Positions 10,134 through 19,462 of a stretch of 64,000 bases of DNA are shown in pieces. Source of the stretch: Richelia intracellularis HH01 (GTDB lineage: Bacteria > Cyanobacteriota > Cyanobacteriia > Cyanobacteriales > Nostocaceae); the NCBI RefSeq assembly GCF_000350105.1, contig NZ_CAIY01000027.1, forward strand, positions 1 through 64,000. The letters are read 5' to 3'. Below the pieces are notes generated by a model. The model worked only from the letters and a program-made list of their open reading frames with translations. It searched no databases and was not told the origin of the DNA. The position numbers and the translations under genes are program-made. The stretch's first letter is position 1, and the number at the start of each line of letters is the position of its first letter.

Positions 10134-12659
10134 TTATTCTAAAATCAACTTTTGAAAAATAGGTTCATTGGAAATATCATCAAAGTCAATATCAGTTTTT
10201 GCTTGTTCTTGATACTTAGGGTTTAAATTAATAGCTTGCTGCAAATTTTTGATGGCTAAATCAATCTCATGTTGGAGAGAATAACAAACTGCTTTATTAT
10301 AAAAAGCACTGGAATAATCGGGTTTAATTTCTAAAGCTTGATCAAAGGAAACTATTGCATCCTCATCATAACCTAACATTACTAACACATAGCCACGACG
10401 ATTCCATGCCTTATAGGCTGTGGGTTTGAGTTTCACGACTTCATCAAAAGAAATAATCGCTTGCTCATATTCTCCCAATTCCTCTAGTGCCATAGCCCTA
10501 TTGAGCCATGCGGTAGCATCATCTGACTTATATTGTATAGCCTTATCAAAGGATTGGAATGCCTCTTTATGATGACGTAAGTTACCGAATGCCACCCCCA
10601 AATCGCACCAAGCCTGATAGTAATCCGGTTTAATTTTAATGGCCTGATGATAGGCTACAATAGCTTTTTTATATTGCTTTAGCTTACCTAGAGTGATACC
10701 TTTATATAACCAAAGTATGGGATTATCTGATTGGACTTTGATAGCTTTTTCATAAATTGTAATCGCTTCTTCATACTGTTTTTTACCTAAAAGTAACTCC
10801 CCTTGCTTAAGATAATTATTGACTTCCGATGCATTACTCAATTCATTTTTACTGTAATTTGTAGGTATTATTTCTGGATCGGATGTATTCGCAGACTTGA
10901 GGTTATCTTCTTCAGAGATTATAGCAGGCATCTCAGATGTATCCTCCAATGCAATTTTTAGCCCACATTCTTTGTTATCAACCAGAGCATCATTTTCATC
11001 TCTCTTCTCAAATAAAGAATCATTTTCAATATTTGTTGATATAGTTTTTTTACTAACTTGTACTAGTATTTGCTCTCTATATTCTTCCACATGATTTTGC
11101 CATTCTTTAAATTGTGAAACAAAACCTGCTTCGATTTTTTCCATTCTTTTGACTATTTTTACTTTCTGTGACTGAATGTATAATTTTAATTCTGAGAACT
11201 GCGATTGAAACTCAGAGCTAGATTTCTCTAAATCATCAATAATATATTCTTTCTTTATCTGGGCTTCTGCCAATAATTTTTGCATCTCCACAGATAGCTC
11301 TGGTTGCAATTTCTCTAAACTGTTGATAACTCTTTGTTTTTCCTGTAGCGCATCTGTACTCAAGTCAATCAACTGGGATTTAGCTTTTGCAAAAGACTCT
11401 GATAAATCATCTAATTCTTGCTGTTGTCTGCTTTCTAATTTTTGACGTAATCCTAACAATTGAGAATTAAGGTCTGGTGTTAACCCCTTAATTTGTGTTA
11501 TTACAACTTGTTGTTCCAATTCTACTTCTTGTCGTAAGTTTGCTAGATTAGATGTAAATTCAACTACAGATTGTAGTAAATCACCCAATATTTTTTCCTG
11601 TTGCTGTTCTAACTCTAATTTCAATTCTGATAATTGGTTTGCGAATGCTGGTTTCAATTCCATCAATTCTTCTAGTACATTCTGCTTTTCATTTTGAGTC
11701 TCACTATATAAGGCTTCTAACTGTGATTTTATCTGGTCATTAAATTGGGGAAAAAATGTTGATAATTGCTTCTCCTTTTTTTGTGCACTTAACTTTAATT
11801 CTGATAGTTCTGCTATAAATTCTACTTGTAACTGTACTAATCTTTCCAAAATATTTTGCTTCTCAGATTGCACCTCCACATAAATATTAGAAAATTGATT
11901 GATTAATTCTTGATTTGATGAGTTTATATCTTCCCAAAGTTGCTGACACTGTTGCTTACAATTCATTTGTAAGTCAGATATATGCTGTTGTGTATCTGTT
12001 AATAATTGAGCAGAATTTTCAACTACACTATCTTTTTGTTGCTCTATATGTAAATAGAAATTCTCAACATGATTACCTACTTCTAATTCCAAATTGGCTA
12101 TTTCTGTGTCTGTTTCCTTCGCCTGTGCTTCCAATTCAAGCAATAACTTTTTCTGCGCATCTATAACATCAGAACTAACTACAGCTAAATTTTCCTTTTC
12201 TCTGTTGATCTGATGCTGTAATGTTCCTATTTGTGTGGTTAACTCGCTAGTAATATTATTTGCTCGTCTAATACTTTTTTCCGCAGTATCCTTAACCATA
12301 GTTAACTGGGATTGTAAATCTTCTAAATCCTGGATTTGTTTAATTGCTCTGTCAACTATTTCCCTAATCACAGCTCGTCGCAAAAACCAAAATAGACCCA
12401 CTAGTGTGATGGGAAATAAGGTTACAACAACTAGACTTAAACCCAGTAAAACCCTTGTACTGGAAAAAGTACGCTCTACTTCCGACTTAACTTTTGACTG
12501 AATTTGTAAATCCATGGACAGCTCTGCCGGTAATGCTTCTGCAGATTTAAGAGAATGATTAGAAAAACCACTAATAGAAAGCAGCAAAGAAGAGAACACC
12601 ACAGTGACTTGTAGTACTAAGGTGTTAATGAATTGATGCTTTCTTTTCATAACATTCAT
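10134..12659 (-). CDS. Membrane-anchored coiled-coil protein with C-terminal TPR repeats
   Basis: An 841-residue protein. The N-terminus has a hydrophobic signal-like segment (about residues 13-31) and a second membrane helix (about 70-93). A very long, Gln/Glu/Lys/Leu-rich coiled coil follows, from about 100 to 560. Within it a unit recurs with phrases such as QKNILERLVQLQVEF and QKNVLEELMELKPAF, spaced by about 50 residues. An acidic linker (about 565-640) follows. The last 200 residues form at least five tetratricopeptide repeats, for example KQYEEAITIYEKAI and KQYKKAIVAYHQAI. This suggests a membrane-tethered scaffold presenting TPRs for protein contacts. The function is unknown. It is intact despite its size in an eroding genome, suggesting selection. 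Confidence 0.85.
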   Translation of the reverse strand: MNVMKRKHQFINTLVLQVTVVFSSLLLSISGFSNHSLKSAEALPAELSMDLQIQSKVKSEVERTFSSTRVLLGLSLVVVTLFPITLVGLFWFLRRAVIREIVDRAIKQIQDLEDLQSQLTMVKDTAEKSIRRANNITSELTTQIGTLQHQINREKENLAVVSSDVIDAQKKLLLELEAQAKETDTEIANLELEVGNHVENFYLHIEQQKDSVVENSAQLLTDTQQHISDLQMNCKQQCQQLWEDINSSNQELINQFSNIYVEVQSEKQNILERLVQLQVEFIAELSELKLSAQKKEKQLSTFFPQFNDQIKSQLEALYSETQNEKQNVLEELMELKPAFANQLSELKLELEQQQEKILGDLLQSVVEFTSNLANLRQEVELEQQVVITQIKGLTPDLNSQLLGLRQKLESRQQQELDDLSESFAKAKSQLIDLSTDALQEKQRVINSLEKLQPELSVEMQKLLAEAQIKKEYIIDDLEKSSSEFQSQFSELKLYIQSQKVKIVKRMEKIEAGFVSQFKEWQNHVEEYREQILVQVSKKTISTNIENDSLFEKRDENDALVDNKECGLKIALEDTSEMPAIISEEDNLKSANTSDPEIIPTNYSKNELSNASEVNNYLKQGELLLGKKQYEEAITIYEKAIKVQSDNPILWLYKGITLGKLKQYKKAIVAYHQAIKIKPDYYQAWCDLGVAFGNLRHHKEAFQSFDKAIQYKSDDATAWLNRAMALEELGEYEQAIISFDEVVKLKPTAYKAWNRRGYVLVMLGYDEDAIVSFDQALEIKPDYSSAFYNKAVCYSLQHEIDLAIKNLQQAINLNPKYQEQAKTDIDFDDISNEPIFQKLILE

Positions 12660-12924
12660 TCCTAACCACTGGTTGTTTTGAGCATTAGCCTGTACACTTT
12701 CAATTTAGCAAAACAGAATAAATTTGCCGCATGGATTAAACGTAAATTTTGCCATTGGGTAACTATGTTAATCATACCAGTTGCTCTAAAGATATTATGG
12801 AGATGAATTTTATCTCTTTAGAGGTAACAGCAAAATTTATCAATGCTCCAATCAACTAGGAAGAAAGCATTTTGAGCTGATAACATGCTCCCTACTTACA
12901 CACATTAGTTCTTATTTACATAAA

Positions 12925-14226
12925 TTACCTTTTTAAAATCAAGTAGTACAGATGACCATTACCACCAGTAATTCCAGCACGTCTACCAGCTAAATTACCA
13001 TTACCCATAAAGTAATCTACTCGACCTGGAGTCTTAATTGCACTACCAGTGTCTTGATCTAGAACAAAACGACTTACACGTCTAGTTTCCAGATTGCCAT
13101 GACTTGTAGGATAAGGGAAAAAAGCATTGATTATTGCTAATGCTCCTGGAGGCATGAGAGATTTATCTGTGGCAATAGAACGTTCTGGAGTTACAGGTAC
13201 ACCAATATTGCCATGGGGAAGTCTGCCATTAGTTTCTTTAAAAAAGATAAAACGTTTCCAACGGGGAAAATAATTGTTCATTTCCTTAGGATTGCTTTTA
13301 AAGAAAGAAATTACATTGGGTAGTGCCAACTTGTTTAAGGGTAGTTTGCCATCTTTTGCCAATTCTCTACTAATACTGGTCCAAGGATAATCTGTACCAC
13401 CAGCATAACCCACAGAGGTTTTTGTCCCATCGTTTAAATTCAAAGTGGCAGAACCTTGAATATGAACCATATAAGCATCTAGACGATCACGTAACCAAAA
13501 TAACTCTAAACCACTTAAACAACTTTTTTTACCTAATAAGGCATCCTCACCTTCTAACTCTACCCTACTAGGATGGGGTGTGGTCCATTGGTCAAAGTTT
13601 TTTGGTAGTCTATACAGGGGATATTTATATTCAGTAGTACGTATCCTGCTGGCTTCATATACTGGGGAGTAATAAGCAGTAAATTTGACAGTACCCTTAC
13701 CGTCGTTACCTACTGACTGATAAACATCAAATTCTTGGCGTACAGCATCCTGTAATTGAGCTGCCGATCTGGAGTTGACTACCAACTGACGAAAGCGCAC
13801 CAAACTACGAATAACTTGGTCACGTGTAATTGTTTCTACTGGATAATTGTTATACGCCTGAGTAGCTGTGGGCGTTTTCAAATAGTTCAGACTATGATCT
13901 ATCGCATTTACTAAAGACCAACGATCACCCACTTCGCCTCCACTTTTACTCCTCTGGAAAATCTGATAATCCCAACCCAGACAGGCCTGACGTGGCTGAC
14001 AATTTGGGTTTAATGTTAATAATTTGAGTGGGGGAAATATCTTAACTACTTTCGGCTCCACTGGTGGTATTAACTGGGGTTTAGCCGCAGTTAATACAGG
14101 AGACTTCTGGATAACCCATGTTAACACTAAAAAAACAGGCTGGGTTATCATCATAAACAAACAAAAAGATAGTAAACTAAGTTTTTTTTCATATCTTATG
14201 TGAGTTTTTATACATGAGAGATACAT
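12925..14226 (-). CDS. mltA: Membrane-bound lytic murein transglycosylase A
   Basis: Cleaves the MurNAc-GlcNAc bond of peptidoglycan with formation of 1,6-anhydro-MurNAc, acting at the periplasmic face. The 433 residues begin with a hydrophobic export or anchor segment (about 20-40). The MltA domain follows, with FTAYYSPVYEASR and YMVHIQGSATLNL. The C-terminal 3D domain carries VLDQDTGSAIKTPGRVDYFMG; the Asp of RVDYF corresponds to the catalytic Asp as I align it. The protein ends with the typical GNGHLYYLIL strand. No lipobox Cys is visible, so it is probably anchored by the uncleaved helix. It stands alone between gene-free stretches. Confidence 0.93.
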   Translation of the reverse strand: MYLSCIKTHIRYEKKLSLLSFCLFMMITQPVFLVLTWVIQKSPVLTAAKPQLIPPVEPKVVKIFPPLKLLTLNPNCQPRQACLGWDYQIFQRSKSGGEVGDRWSLVNAIDHSLNYLKTPTATQAYNNYPVETITRDQVIRSLVRFRQLVVNSRSAAQLQDAVRQEFDVYQSVGNDGKGTVKFTAYYSPVYEASRIRTTEYKYPLYRLPKNFDQWTTPHPSRVELEGEDALLGKKSCLSGLELFWLRDRLDAYMVHIQGSATLNLNDGTKTSVGYAGGTDYPWTSISRELAKDGKLPLNKLALPNVISFFKSNPKEMNNYFPRWKRFIFFKETNGRLPHGNIGVPVTPERSIATDKSLMPPGALAIINAFFPYPTSHGNLETRRVSRFVLDQDTGSAIKTPGRVDYFMGNGNLAGRRAGITGGNGHLYYLILKR

Positions 14227-14908
14227 TAGGGATAAACATTAATAATATTCGGATGGATAAAATCCTAGGTTAATAAACTATCAAATACTCTCCCTAAATC
14301 CTTTTAAGGAGTACACTAACAACCTAATCATAAGTTCACTTTGGAAGTGAGGTGCCAGTATAATTTATATTATTTAAAGTCTCTCATTATGAGGGAGATG
14401 TATATTTCCCTCATAACTGTACTATTATTTAAATATTAGTTTACCAACTGCTGCTTAAACTCATAAATGTACGGGTGAAATAACTACTATACAAATACCC
14501 AGACTATTTTTAATAAAATTACTTTGGATTAAAAAGAGCAAGTTTCTGACTAATATAGAGGAAAGTTTACGTGTTTTCTATAGTACAGTACTTGTTTTCA
14601 GATAAGCATATTCCTATAATAATTCATAATTTTGCTAACCTATTAAAAATAGTTACTATAGTTTTTTATAAATTAAGTTCATTGCCCAATACAATTGTAG
14701 AAATTATAAGAAGTCTATATATATAGACTTCTTATATCGTAGAAAACACCAAATAAAAAGCGTTAGTTTAATATACCAAATATTCTATAAAATTTTATGC
14801 GTGGATATTAAAACTGCAAGTGATTTTAAGTGAGTTTCTTTAAAGCCTAAAAAATCTCTAGCCATAATTTATGCAATGCCAACCCTTATCTTTATCCTGA
14901 ATTACTAA
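14227..14908. other. Gene-free stretch with two hairpins
   Basis: No coding frame. It contains a 10-bp inverted repeat (14387-14396 with 14407-14416) and a 32-bp perfect palindrome at 14705-14736, listed separately. It separates the mltA start from the downstream end of the next minus-strand gene. Confidence 0.55.
14705..14736. repeat. 32-bp perfect palindrome
   Basis: Positions 14705-14720 and 14721-14736 are exact reverse complements with no spacer. The outer part carries AAGAAGTC/GACTTCTT and the core is alternating TA. It could extrude as a cruciform. It lies about 170 bases past the stop codon side of no plus-strand gene, so a terminator role is not indicated. Confidence 0.85.
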
Positions 14909-15679
14909 TTAAATGAATAATTTAAACCGTACAAGTTGATTTTCAATTGTTTGGGTTAAGGCTTTTGATAATTCTTTGGCGCTCTGGAAGCGGATAACTT
15001 GTGAAGATTTCCATTCAAAGGGATACTCACCATTCAATTCCAACCGCTCCATTTGTGCTAGGACTATTTGCTCTGTACGCTTACTCTCAATGGCATAACC
15101 TATTTCTACACAAACATGAGGGCTAGGAATCAAAGTAACATTTTTTTGTTGCTGAATTTTAGTAATAGGTGTGGTGTCAGCAATAAATAATAAACTTCTG
15201 CGAATTTTCCTCATCATAGTTGATGATAAACGCAAAGCATCTTCCTTAGGACGATAGGATTCTACAAATGTTAAAGGCCAACGTGATCGCTCGTTCAATT
15301 TATTTATACTTGTTTGCAATTCCTTCCGAAGAGAATCACTAGCTTCTGCATACTCCAATTGGGAAGAAAAAAATATTGTTGGTTCTAACTGTGCTAATAG
15401 TGTTTGCTTAGTGAAATAAATCTCATGGCTGATTAAGTCAAGGTTAGCTACGCAATAACTACCACTACCCTCAACATAAAACTCGATATCTTCACCCTCC
15501 AAGTAACGTCTAAACCAGGTGGATTGTTTTACCTCTTTACTATCTTCTAAAAAGTCCGCTCGTAATCCTGACTTCAATAAACTTTTCTTACTGATTCGAA
15601 GATCTGGGGGACGCTTCTCTAACTCCTTAATTGGCTCATATTTCTGTAAATACCATGTCCTGAGAGCAATGATTGACAT
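14909..15679 (-). CDS. Conserved hypothetical with a nucleotide-hydrolase-like C-terminal domain
   Basis: A 256-residue, apparently complete protein that I do not recognise by name. The N-terminal 70 residues are charged (KRPPDLRISKKSLLKSGLRADFLED). The middle is helical. The C-terminal part has a hydrophobic strand SLLFIADTTPI (about 161-172), then PSPHVCVEIGYAIESKR (about 186-202), then LVLAQ-like and QVIRFQS strands. A hydrophobic strand ending in D/T, followed by PxxxxEIGYA and another strand, resembles nucleoside 2-deoxyribosyltransferase and TIR-like NAD-consuming folds, where the Glu is catalytic. That resemblance is inference from pattern only. No membrane helix or signal peptide. Confidence 0.65.
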   Translation of the reverse strand: MSIIALRTWYLQKYEPIKELEKRPPDLRISKKSLLKSGLRADFLEDSKEVKQSTWFRRYLEGEDIEFYVEGSGSYCVANLDLISHEIYFTKQTLLAQLEPTIFFSSQLEYAEASDSLRKELQTSINKLNERSRWPLTFVESYRPKEDALRLSSTMMRKIRRSLLFIADTTPITKIQQQKNVTLIPSPHVCVEIGYAIESKRTEQIVLAQMERLELNGEYPFEWKSSQVIRFQSAKELSKALTQTIENQLVRFKLFI

Positions 15680-16145
15680 AAGATAGTGCTCAAATTATCT
15701 CATATTAGTTAACTTATGATGAGTCTACGCCCAGATGTTGTTTATACGACAGCAACATCCAGGCTTTACTAGCTAAATTGTTCCCTCTTAGAGTTATACT
15801 TTAGCCAATAATGTAATCTAAATCAACTTTACAGAATAAATAGCAGTAACACTAAGATTTTCCTCTGAACTCTGAAATGAGATGACTAATAACCCCAGAG
15901 AGTAAGTATTACTTTCTACCTACAAGACAAAAAAGTAAGCTGAACAGTACCTCATAACTCTCAAATGGAACCAAATTTACCACCATATTTGTTTACAGGT
16001 GAAGTGTTGTTAGTTGCCATTTTTTGAAATACTATTCTCGATTGCTTCTCGTAATACTTATAACCAGGTGAAGTCAGCTCCCATCGTTGATTTCTACTCT
16101 TTATTTGCACAAATTGAAATACATAGTTATCATGTTCAAACCCTA
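15680..16145. other. Gene-free stretch
   Basis: No complete gene. A short plus-strand frame beginning at the ATG near 15966 (MEPNLPPYLFTGEVLLVAIF) looks protein-like for 20 residues and then stops. It may be the stub of a dead small gene, but I cannot identify it. Confidence 0.4.
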
Positions 16146-17069
16146 TTACACTTTTGACAGTACTGGGTTTGTGGAGACAACATGTTTATTTAATCCTAAT
16201 GCTTGAGGGTTAATTCCCATGGCAAGAGCAATTAATTGGGGTAAGTGTAGTATTGGCAATTCCAACTGTTGGCCAATAACTTGTGAGATTTCCGGTTGAC
16301 GAGAGTCAAGATTTAGGTGGCAGAGAGGGCAGGGAGTAACAATACAATCAGCACCGGCTGCTATTGCCTCTTGGATATGCATGCCAGCCATCTGAAAAGA
16401 CTCGGTCGTAGCATAACTGGAAAGAGGCCAACCACAGCATTTAGTTCTTCCTTCGTAATAAATAGGAGTAGCACCGACAGCCCGAAATATATCTTCCATG
16501 GCTTCTGGATAGAATATATTTTTTTCCGAAACAGATTTTTGCCCCCGAAGTAAGTAACAGCCATAGAAGGCAGCACATTTAAGACCCGTTAATTTCTTGC
16601 TGACTTTCTGTTGAATTGCCTCCAAACTATAATCTTGGACCAATGCATACAACAAATGTTTAACGTCTGTCTTTCCTCGATAAGGTAAACAACCTTCTTC
16701 TTGTAGCAAGTTATTTACCTTTTTCAAATATTCAGGTTGTTGATTTTGGGCAGATTTTAGCCGCTCATCTACATGACCAATAACGCCTTGGCAGGTACTA
16801 CAATGGGTCAGTAAAGGCAAGTTTAACGCTTCTGCCAAAGCAATATTGCGAGCATTTACTGTATCTTCTAGTAGTTGGGAATCCTCTTTGAAAGTTCCAG
16901 ATCCACAGCAAGAAGCTTTTTTAAGTTCTATCAGTTCGATATCTAAAGCTTGAGCCAAGGAAACAGTTGACATGTGAAGTTCTCCACAAGCACCCTGGGC
17001 AACGCAACCAGGGAAATAGGCATACTTTAGTTTTGGGGATTGCATATGATTAAAACTACGACATGACAT
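16146..17069 (-). CDS. HdrB-like CCG-domain iron-sulfur protein
   Basis: Resembles subunit B of heterodisulfide reductase, a family with two cysteine-rich CCG domains that hold an unusual Fe-S cluster. In cyanobacteria the role is unproven, probably a redox reaction with quinone or disulfide partners. The first domain carries [18 protein letters not shown] and [11 protein letters not shown]. The second carries [19 protein letters not shown] and [10 protein letters not shown]. Both CCG motifs and the spaced partner cysteines are intact. The 307 residues match the family; the internal Met of [13 protein letters not shown] (17045) is an equally good start. Divergent from acpP across 270 bases. 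Confidence 0.88.
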   Translation of the reverse strand: MSCRSFNHMQSPKLKYAYFPGCVAQGACGELHMSTVSLAQALDIELIELKKASCCGSGTFKEDSQLLEDTVNARNIALAEALNLPLLTHCSTCQGVIGHVDERLKSAQNQQPEYLKKVNNLLQEEGCLPYRGKTDVKHLLYALVQDYSLEAIQQKVSKKLTGLKCAAFYGCYLLRGQKSVSEKNIFYPEAMEDIFRAVGATPIYYEGRTKCCGWPLSSYATTESFQMAGMHIQEAIAAGADCIVTPCPLCHLNLDSRQPEISQVIGQQLELPILHLPQLIALAMGINPQALGLNKHVVSTNPVLSKV

Positions 17070-17341
17070 TTACTAGCATATTTGCATATACATTAACTTA
17101 TTTACTGTCCATTAATCTGTTGCTGGAGGGCAAAGCAGACAAAATTTTCCTCTTTCACCTTGATACTTGACGTTGTATGGTTGAGATTGGCCATTTCTAA
17201 ATAAGAATGGGTGAAAAATTTTATTGGAGAAAATTTATTGACTATGTACGGACGATCCCCCTTGACGATAAGATGTATATGCTCAGAACCATATCACTCT
17301 TAAAAAGCCAATAATAGCAACTGGTTGAGGTATTTTAATTT

Positions 17342-17593
17342 ATGAGCCAAGAAGACATTTTAAATAAGGTACAAAGCATCGTCTCCGAACAATTGAGTGT
17401 TGATGCCGCAGAAGTAAAGCCAGATGCTAACTTCGCTAATGATCTGGGAGCCGATTCCTTAGATACAGTTGAACTAGTAATGGCTTTGGAAGAAGAATTT
17501 GATATCGAAATTCCTGATGAGGATGCAGAAAAAATTACCACTGTGCAACAAGCTGTGGATTATATCAATCACAAGGTCGCTGCATCAGCTTAA
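17342..17593 (+). CDS. acpP: Acyl carrier protein
   Basis: Carries growing acyl chains on a 4'-phosphopantetheine arm in fatty acid synthesis. The 83-residue acidic protein has the modification serine in [18 protein letters not shown]. It begins [14 protein letters not shown], as cyanobacterial ACPs do. It is followed after 133 bases by fabF, the usual cyanobacterial order acpP-fabF, so the two are probably one transcription unit. The codon pattern is conserved and no damage is visible. Confidence 0.97.
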   Translation: MSQEDILNKVQSIVSEQLSVDAAEVKPDANFANDLGADSLDTVELVMALEEEFDIEIPDEDAEKITTVQQAVDYINHKVAASA

Positions 17594-17726
17594 AAGTGAA
17601 TTTAGGACTGGGATTGGGAAATATGTATGAGCTTTTCTATACATCCATATCCTAGTTCCAAAACCTTAAGTTTCTGTTTTGTTTTGCTTTGCTTTGCTTG
17701 CATCTAAAGCCACCATTAATTGAGTC

Positions 17727-18977
17727 ATGACAGATTTCAAACGTAAACGCGTTGTTGTAACTGGTGTTGGCGCGATTACGCCTATTGGTAATACACCAAC
17801 AGAATATTGGGAAGGATTAATCAGTGGGCGCAATGGAATTGGTGAAATTACCAGATTCGACGCCTCCAAACATGCCTGCCGAATTGCAGGCGAGGTAAAA
17901 AAATTCGATCCCTGTGACTATATGGATCGAAAAGAAGCCAAACGGATGGATCGCTTTTCCCAATTTGGTGTATCAGCAGCAAAACAGGCTTTGGCGGATG
18001 CACAATTAGTAATTGATGACTTAAATGCCGAACACATTGGTGTAATCATCGGCTCTGGTGTCGGTGGTATTAAGGTCATGGAAGACCAACAGGCAGTTTA
18101 TCTTCACCGTGGACCAGATCGTTGTAGTCCTTTTATGATTCCCATGATGATTGCTAATATGGCAGCTGGGTTAACAGCAATTCATACAGGAGCAAAAGGG
18201 CCTAATTCCTGTGTTGTTACAGCTTGTGCTGCGGGCTCTAATGCCATTGGTGATGCTTTTCGCATTATCCAGGGGGGATATGCCCAAGCAGTAATTTGTG
18301 GTGGGTGTGAAGCTGCAATTACACCCTTATCTGTAGCGGGTTTTGCTGCAGCACGAGCTCTTTCCTTCCGTAATGATGATCCAACCCATGCCTGCCGTCC
18401 TTTCGATGTAGATCGTGATGGTTTTGTCATGGGGGAAGGATCGGGAATTTTAATTCTGGAAGATTTAGATTACGCTCTAAGTAGGGGTGCAAGGATTTAT
18501 GGGGAAATAGTTGGTTATGCCATAACCTGTGATGCTTATCACATTACATCTCCTGTACCCGGTGGATTGGGAGCTGCCAGGGCAATGAGTTTAGCATTGA
18601 AAGACGGGAGAATATCTCCAGAGCAGGTCAGTTATATAAATGCTCATGGTACTAGTACCCCAGCCAATGACTCTACAGAAACGGCAGCAATTAAAAAGGT
18701 ATTGAAAAAACAAGCTTATAAAGTAGCGATAAGCTCTACTAAGTCAATGACTGGTCATTTATTAGGTGGTTCTGGAGGAATTGAAGCAGTGGCCACTATA
18801 CTGGCAATTGCTAATGATAGAATTCCACCAACCATAAACTTGGAAAATCCTGATCCTAAGTGTGATTTAGATTATGTGTCGAATAATAGCCGTACCCAGG
18901 TAGTTAATGTGGCAATGTCTAATTCTTTTGGTTTTGGTGGTCATAATGTCACTCTGGTATTCAAAAAATATATCTAG
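17727..18977 (+). CDS. fabF: 3-oxoacyl-[acyl-carrier-protein] synthase II
   Basis: Condensing enzyme that extends acyl-ACP with malonyl-ACP and controls C16/C18 chain length. The 416 residues contain the thiolase-fold Cys-His-His triad: Cys in VTACAAGSNAIG (about residue 167), His in YINAHGTSTPAND (about 308), and His in SSTKSMTGHLLGGSGG (about 345). The glycine-rich C-terminus NSFGFGGHN is complete. It is directly downstream of acpP; a (TTGCT/TTTTG) microsatellite lies in the gap. tkt follows after a 485-base gap, as is common in cyanobacteria. Confidence 0.97.
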   Translation: MTDFKRKRVVVTGVGAITPIGNTPTEYWEGLISGRNGIGEITRFDASKHACRIAGEVKKFDPCDYMDRKEAKRMDRFSQFGVSAAKQALADAQLVIDDLNAEHIGVIIGSGVGGIKVMEDQQAVYLHRGPDRCSPFMIPMMIANMAAGLTAIHTGAKGPNSCVVTACAAGSNAIGDAFRIIQGGYAQAVICGGCEAAITPLSVAGFAAARALSFRNDDPTHACRPFDVDRDGFVMGEGSGILILEDLDYALSRGARIYGEIVGYAITCDAYHITSPVPGGLGAARAMSLALKDGRISPEQVSYINAHGTSTPANDSTETAAIKKVLKKQAYKVAISSTKSMTGHLLGGSGGIEAVATILAIANDRIPPTINLENPDPKCDLDYVSNNSRTQVVNVAMSNSFGFGGHNVTLVFKKYI

Positions 18978-19462
18978 TGCAAGCAGTAAAATGATTAAAA
19001 AGAAGAAGATCGGAGGTAAGAAAAAATATATTTCAGTGTTCCCACTTTATAGCTGCTTCAACCCACTTGTACTAGATAAAAAAGATTAAAGATAATAAGG
19101 TAAAGGGAAGAAAATCTGAATATCAAATCAAAAATACATCGGAAATATTATCTATATCACCCCGACTATTGCCTTACTCTCCACCTTTTTCAATACAATT
19201 GGTAACTCAAAATTTAGTGTTGAGTATACTAAATTCTGGTAAATTAAAAGTATTTGCTGCTGTTACTTCATTGAATTTATTTAGGGAAACATACAATAGT
19301 AGCCAACTGGTGAACATCCAAAATTCGGATTTTCACTGCTTGCAGGGCAACAAGTACCAGTGGGATGATGAGAGGTGGGGAAAATCTATAAAATCACCCC
19401 ACCCCAACAACAAAAGCTCAAAGAGTGCTAATAACCTGTCGTTACAAACAATCTGATTGATT
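18978..19462. other. fabF-tkt intergenic region
   Basis: Holds an open frame at 19169-19456 that abuts tkt, but it has no ribosome-binding site and an S/N/Q-rich random composition. I regard it as non-coding leader for tkt. No terminator hairpin with a T-run was found after fabF. Confidence 0.5.

Noticed and set aside
19169..19456. 95-residue frame directly before tkt
   Set aside because: Low-complexity polar tail, no ribosome-binding site, position fits a transcript leader.
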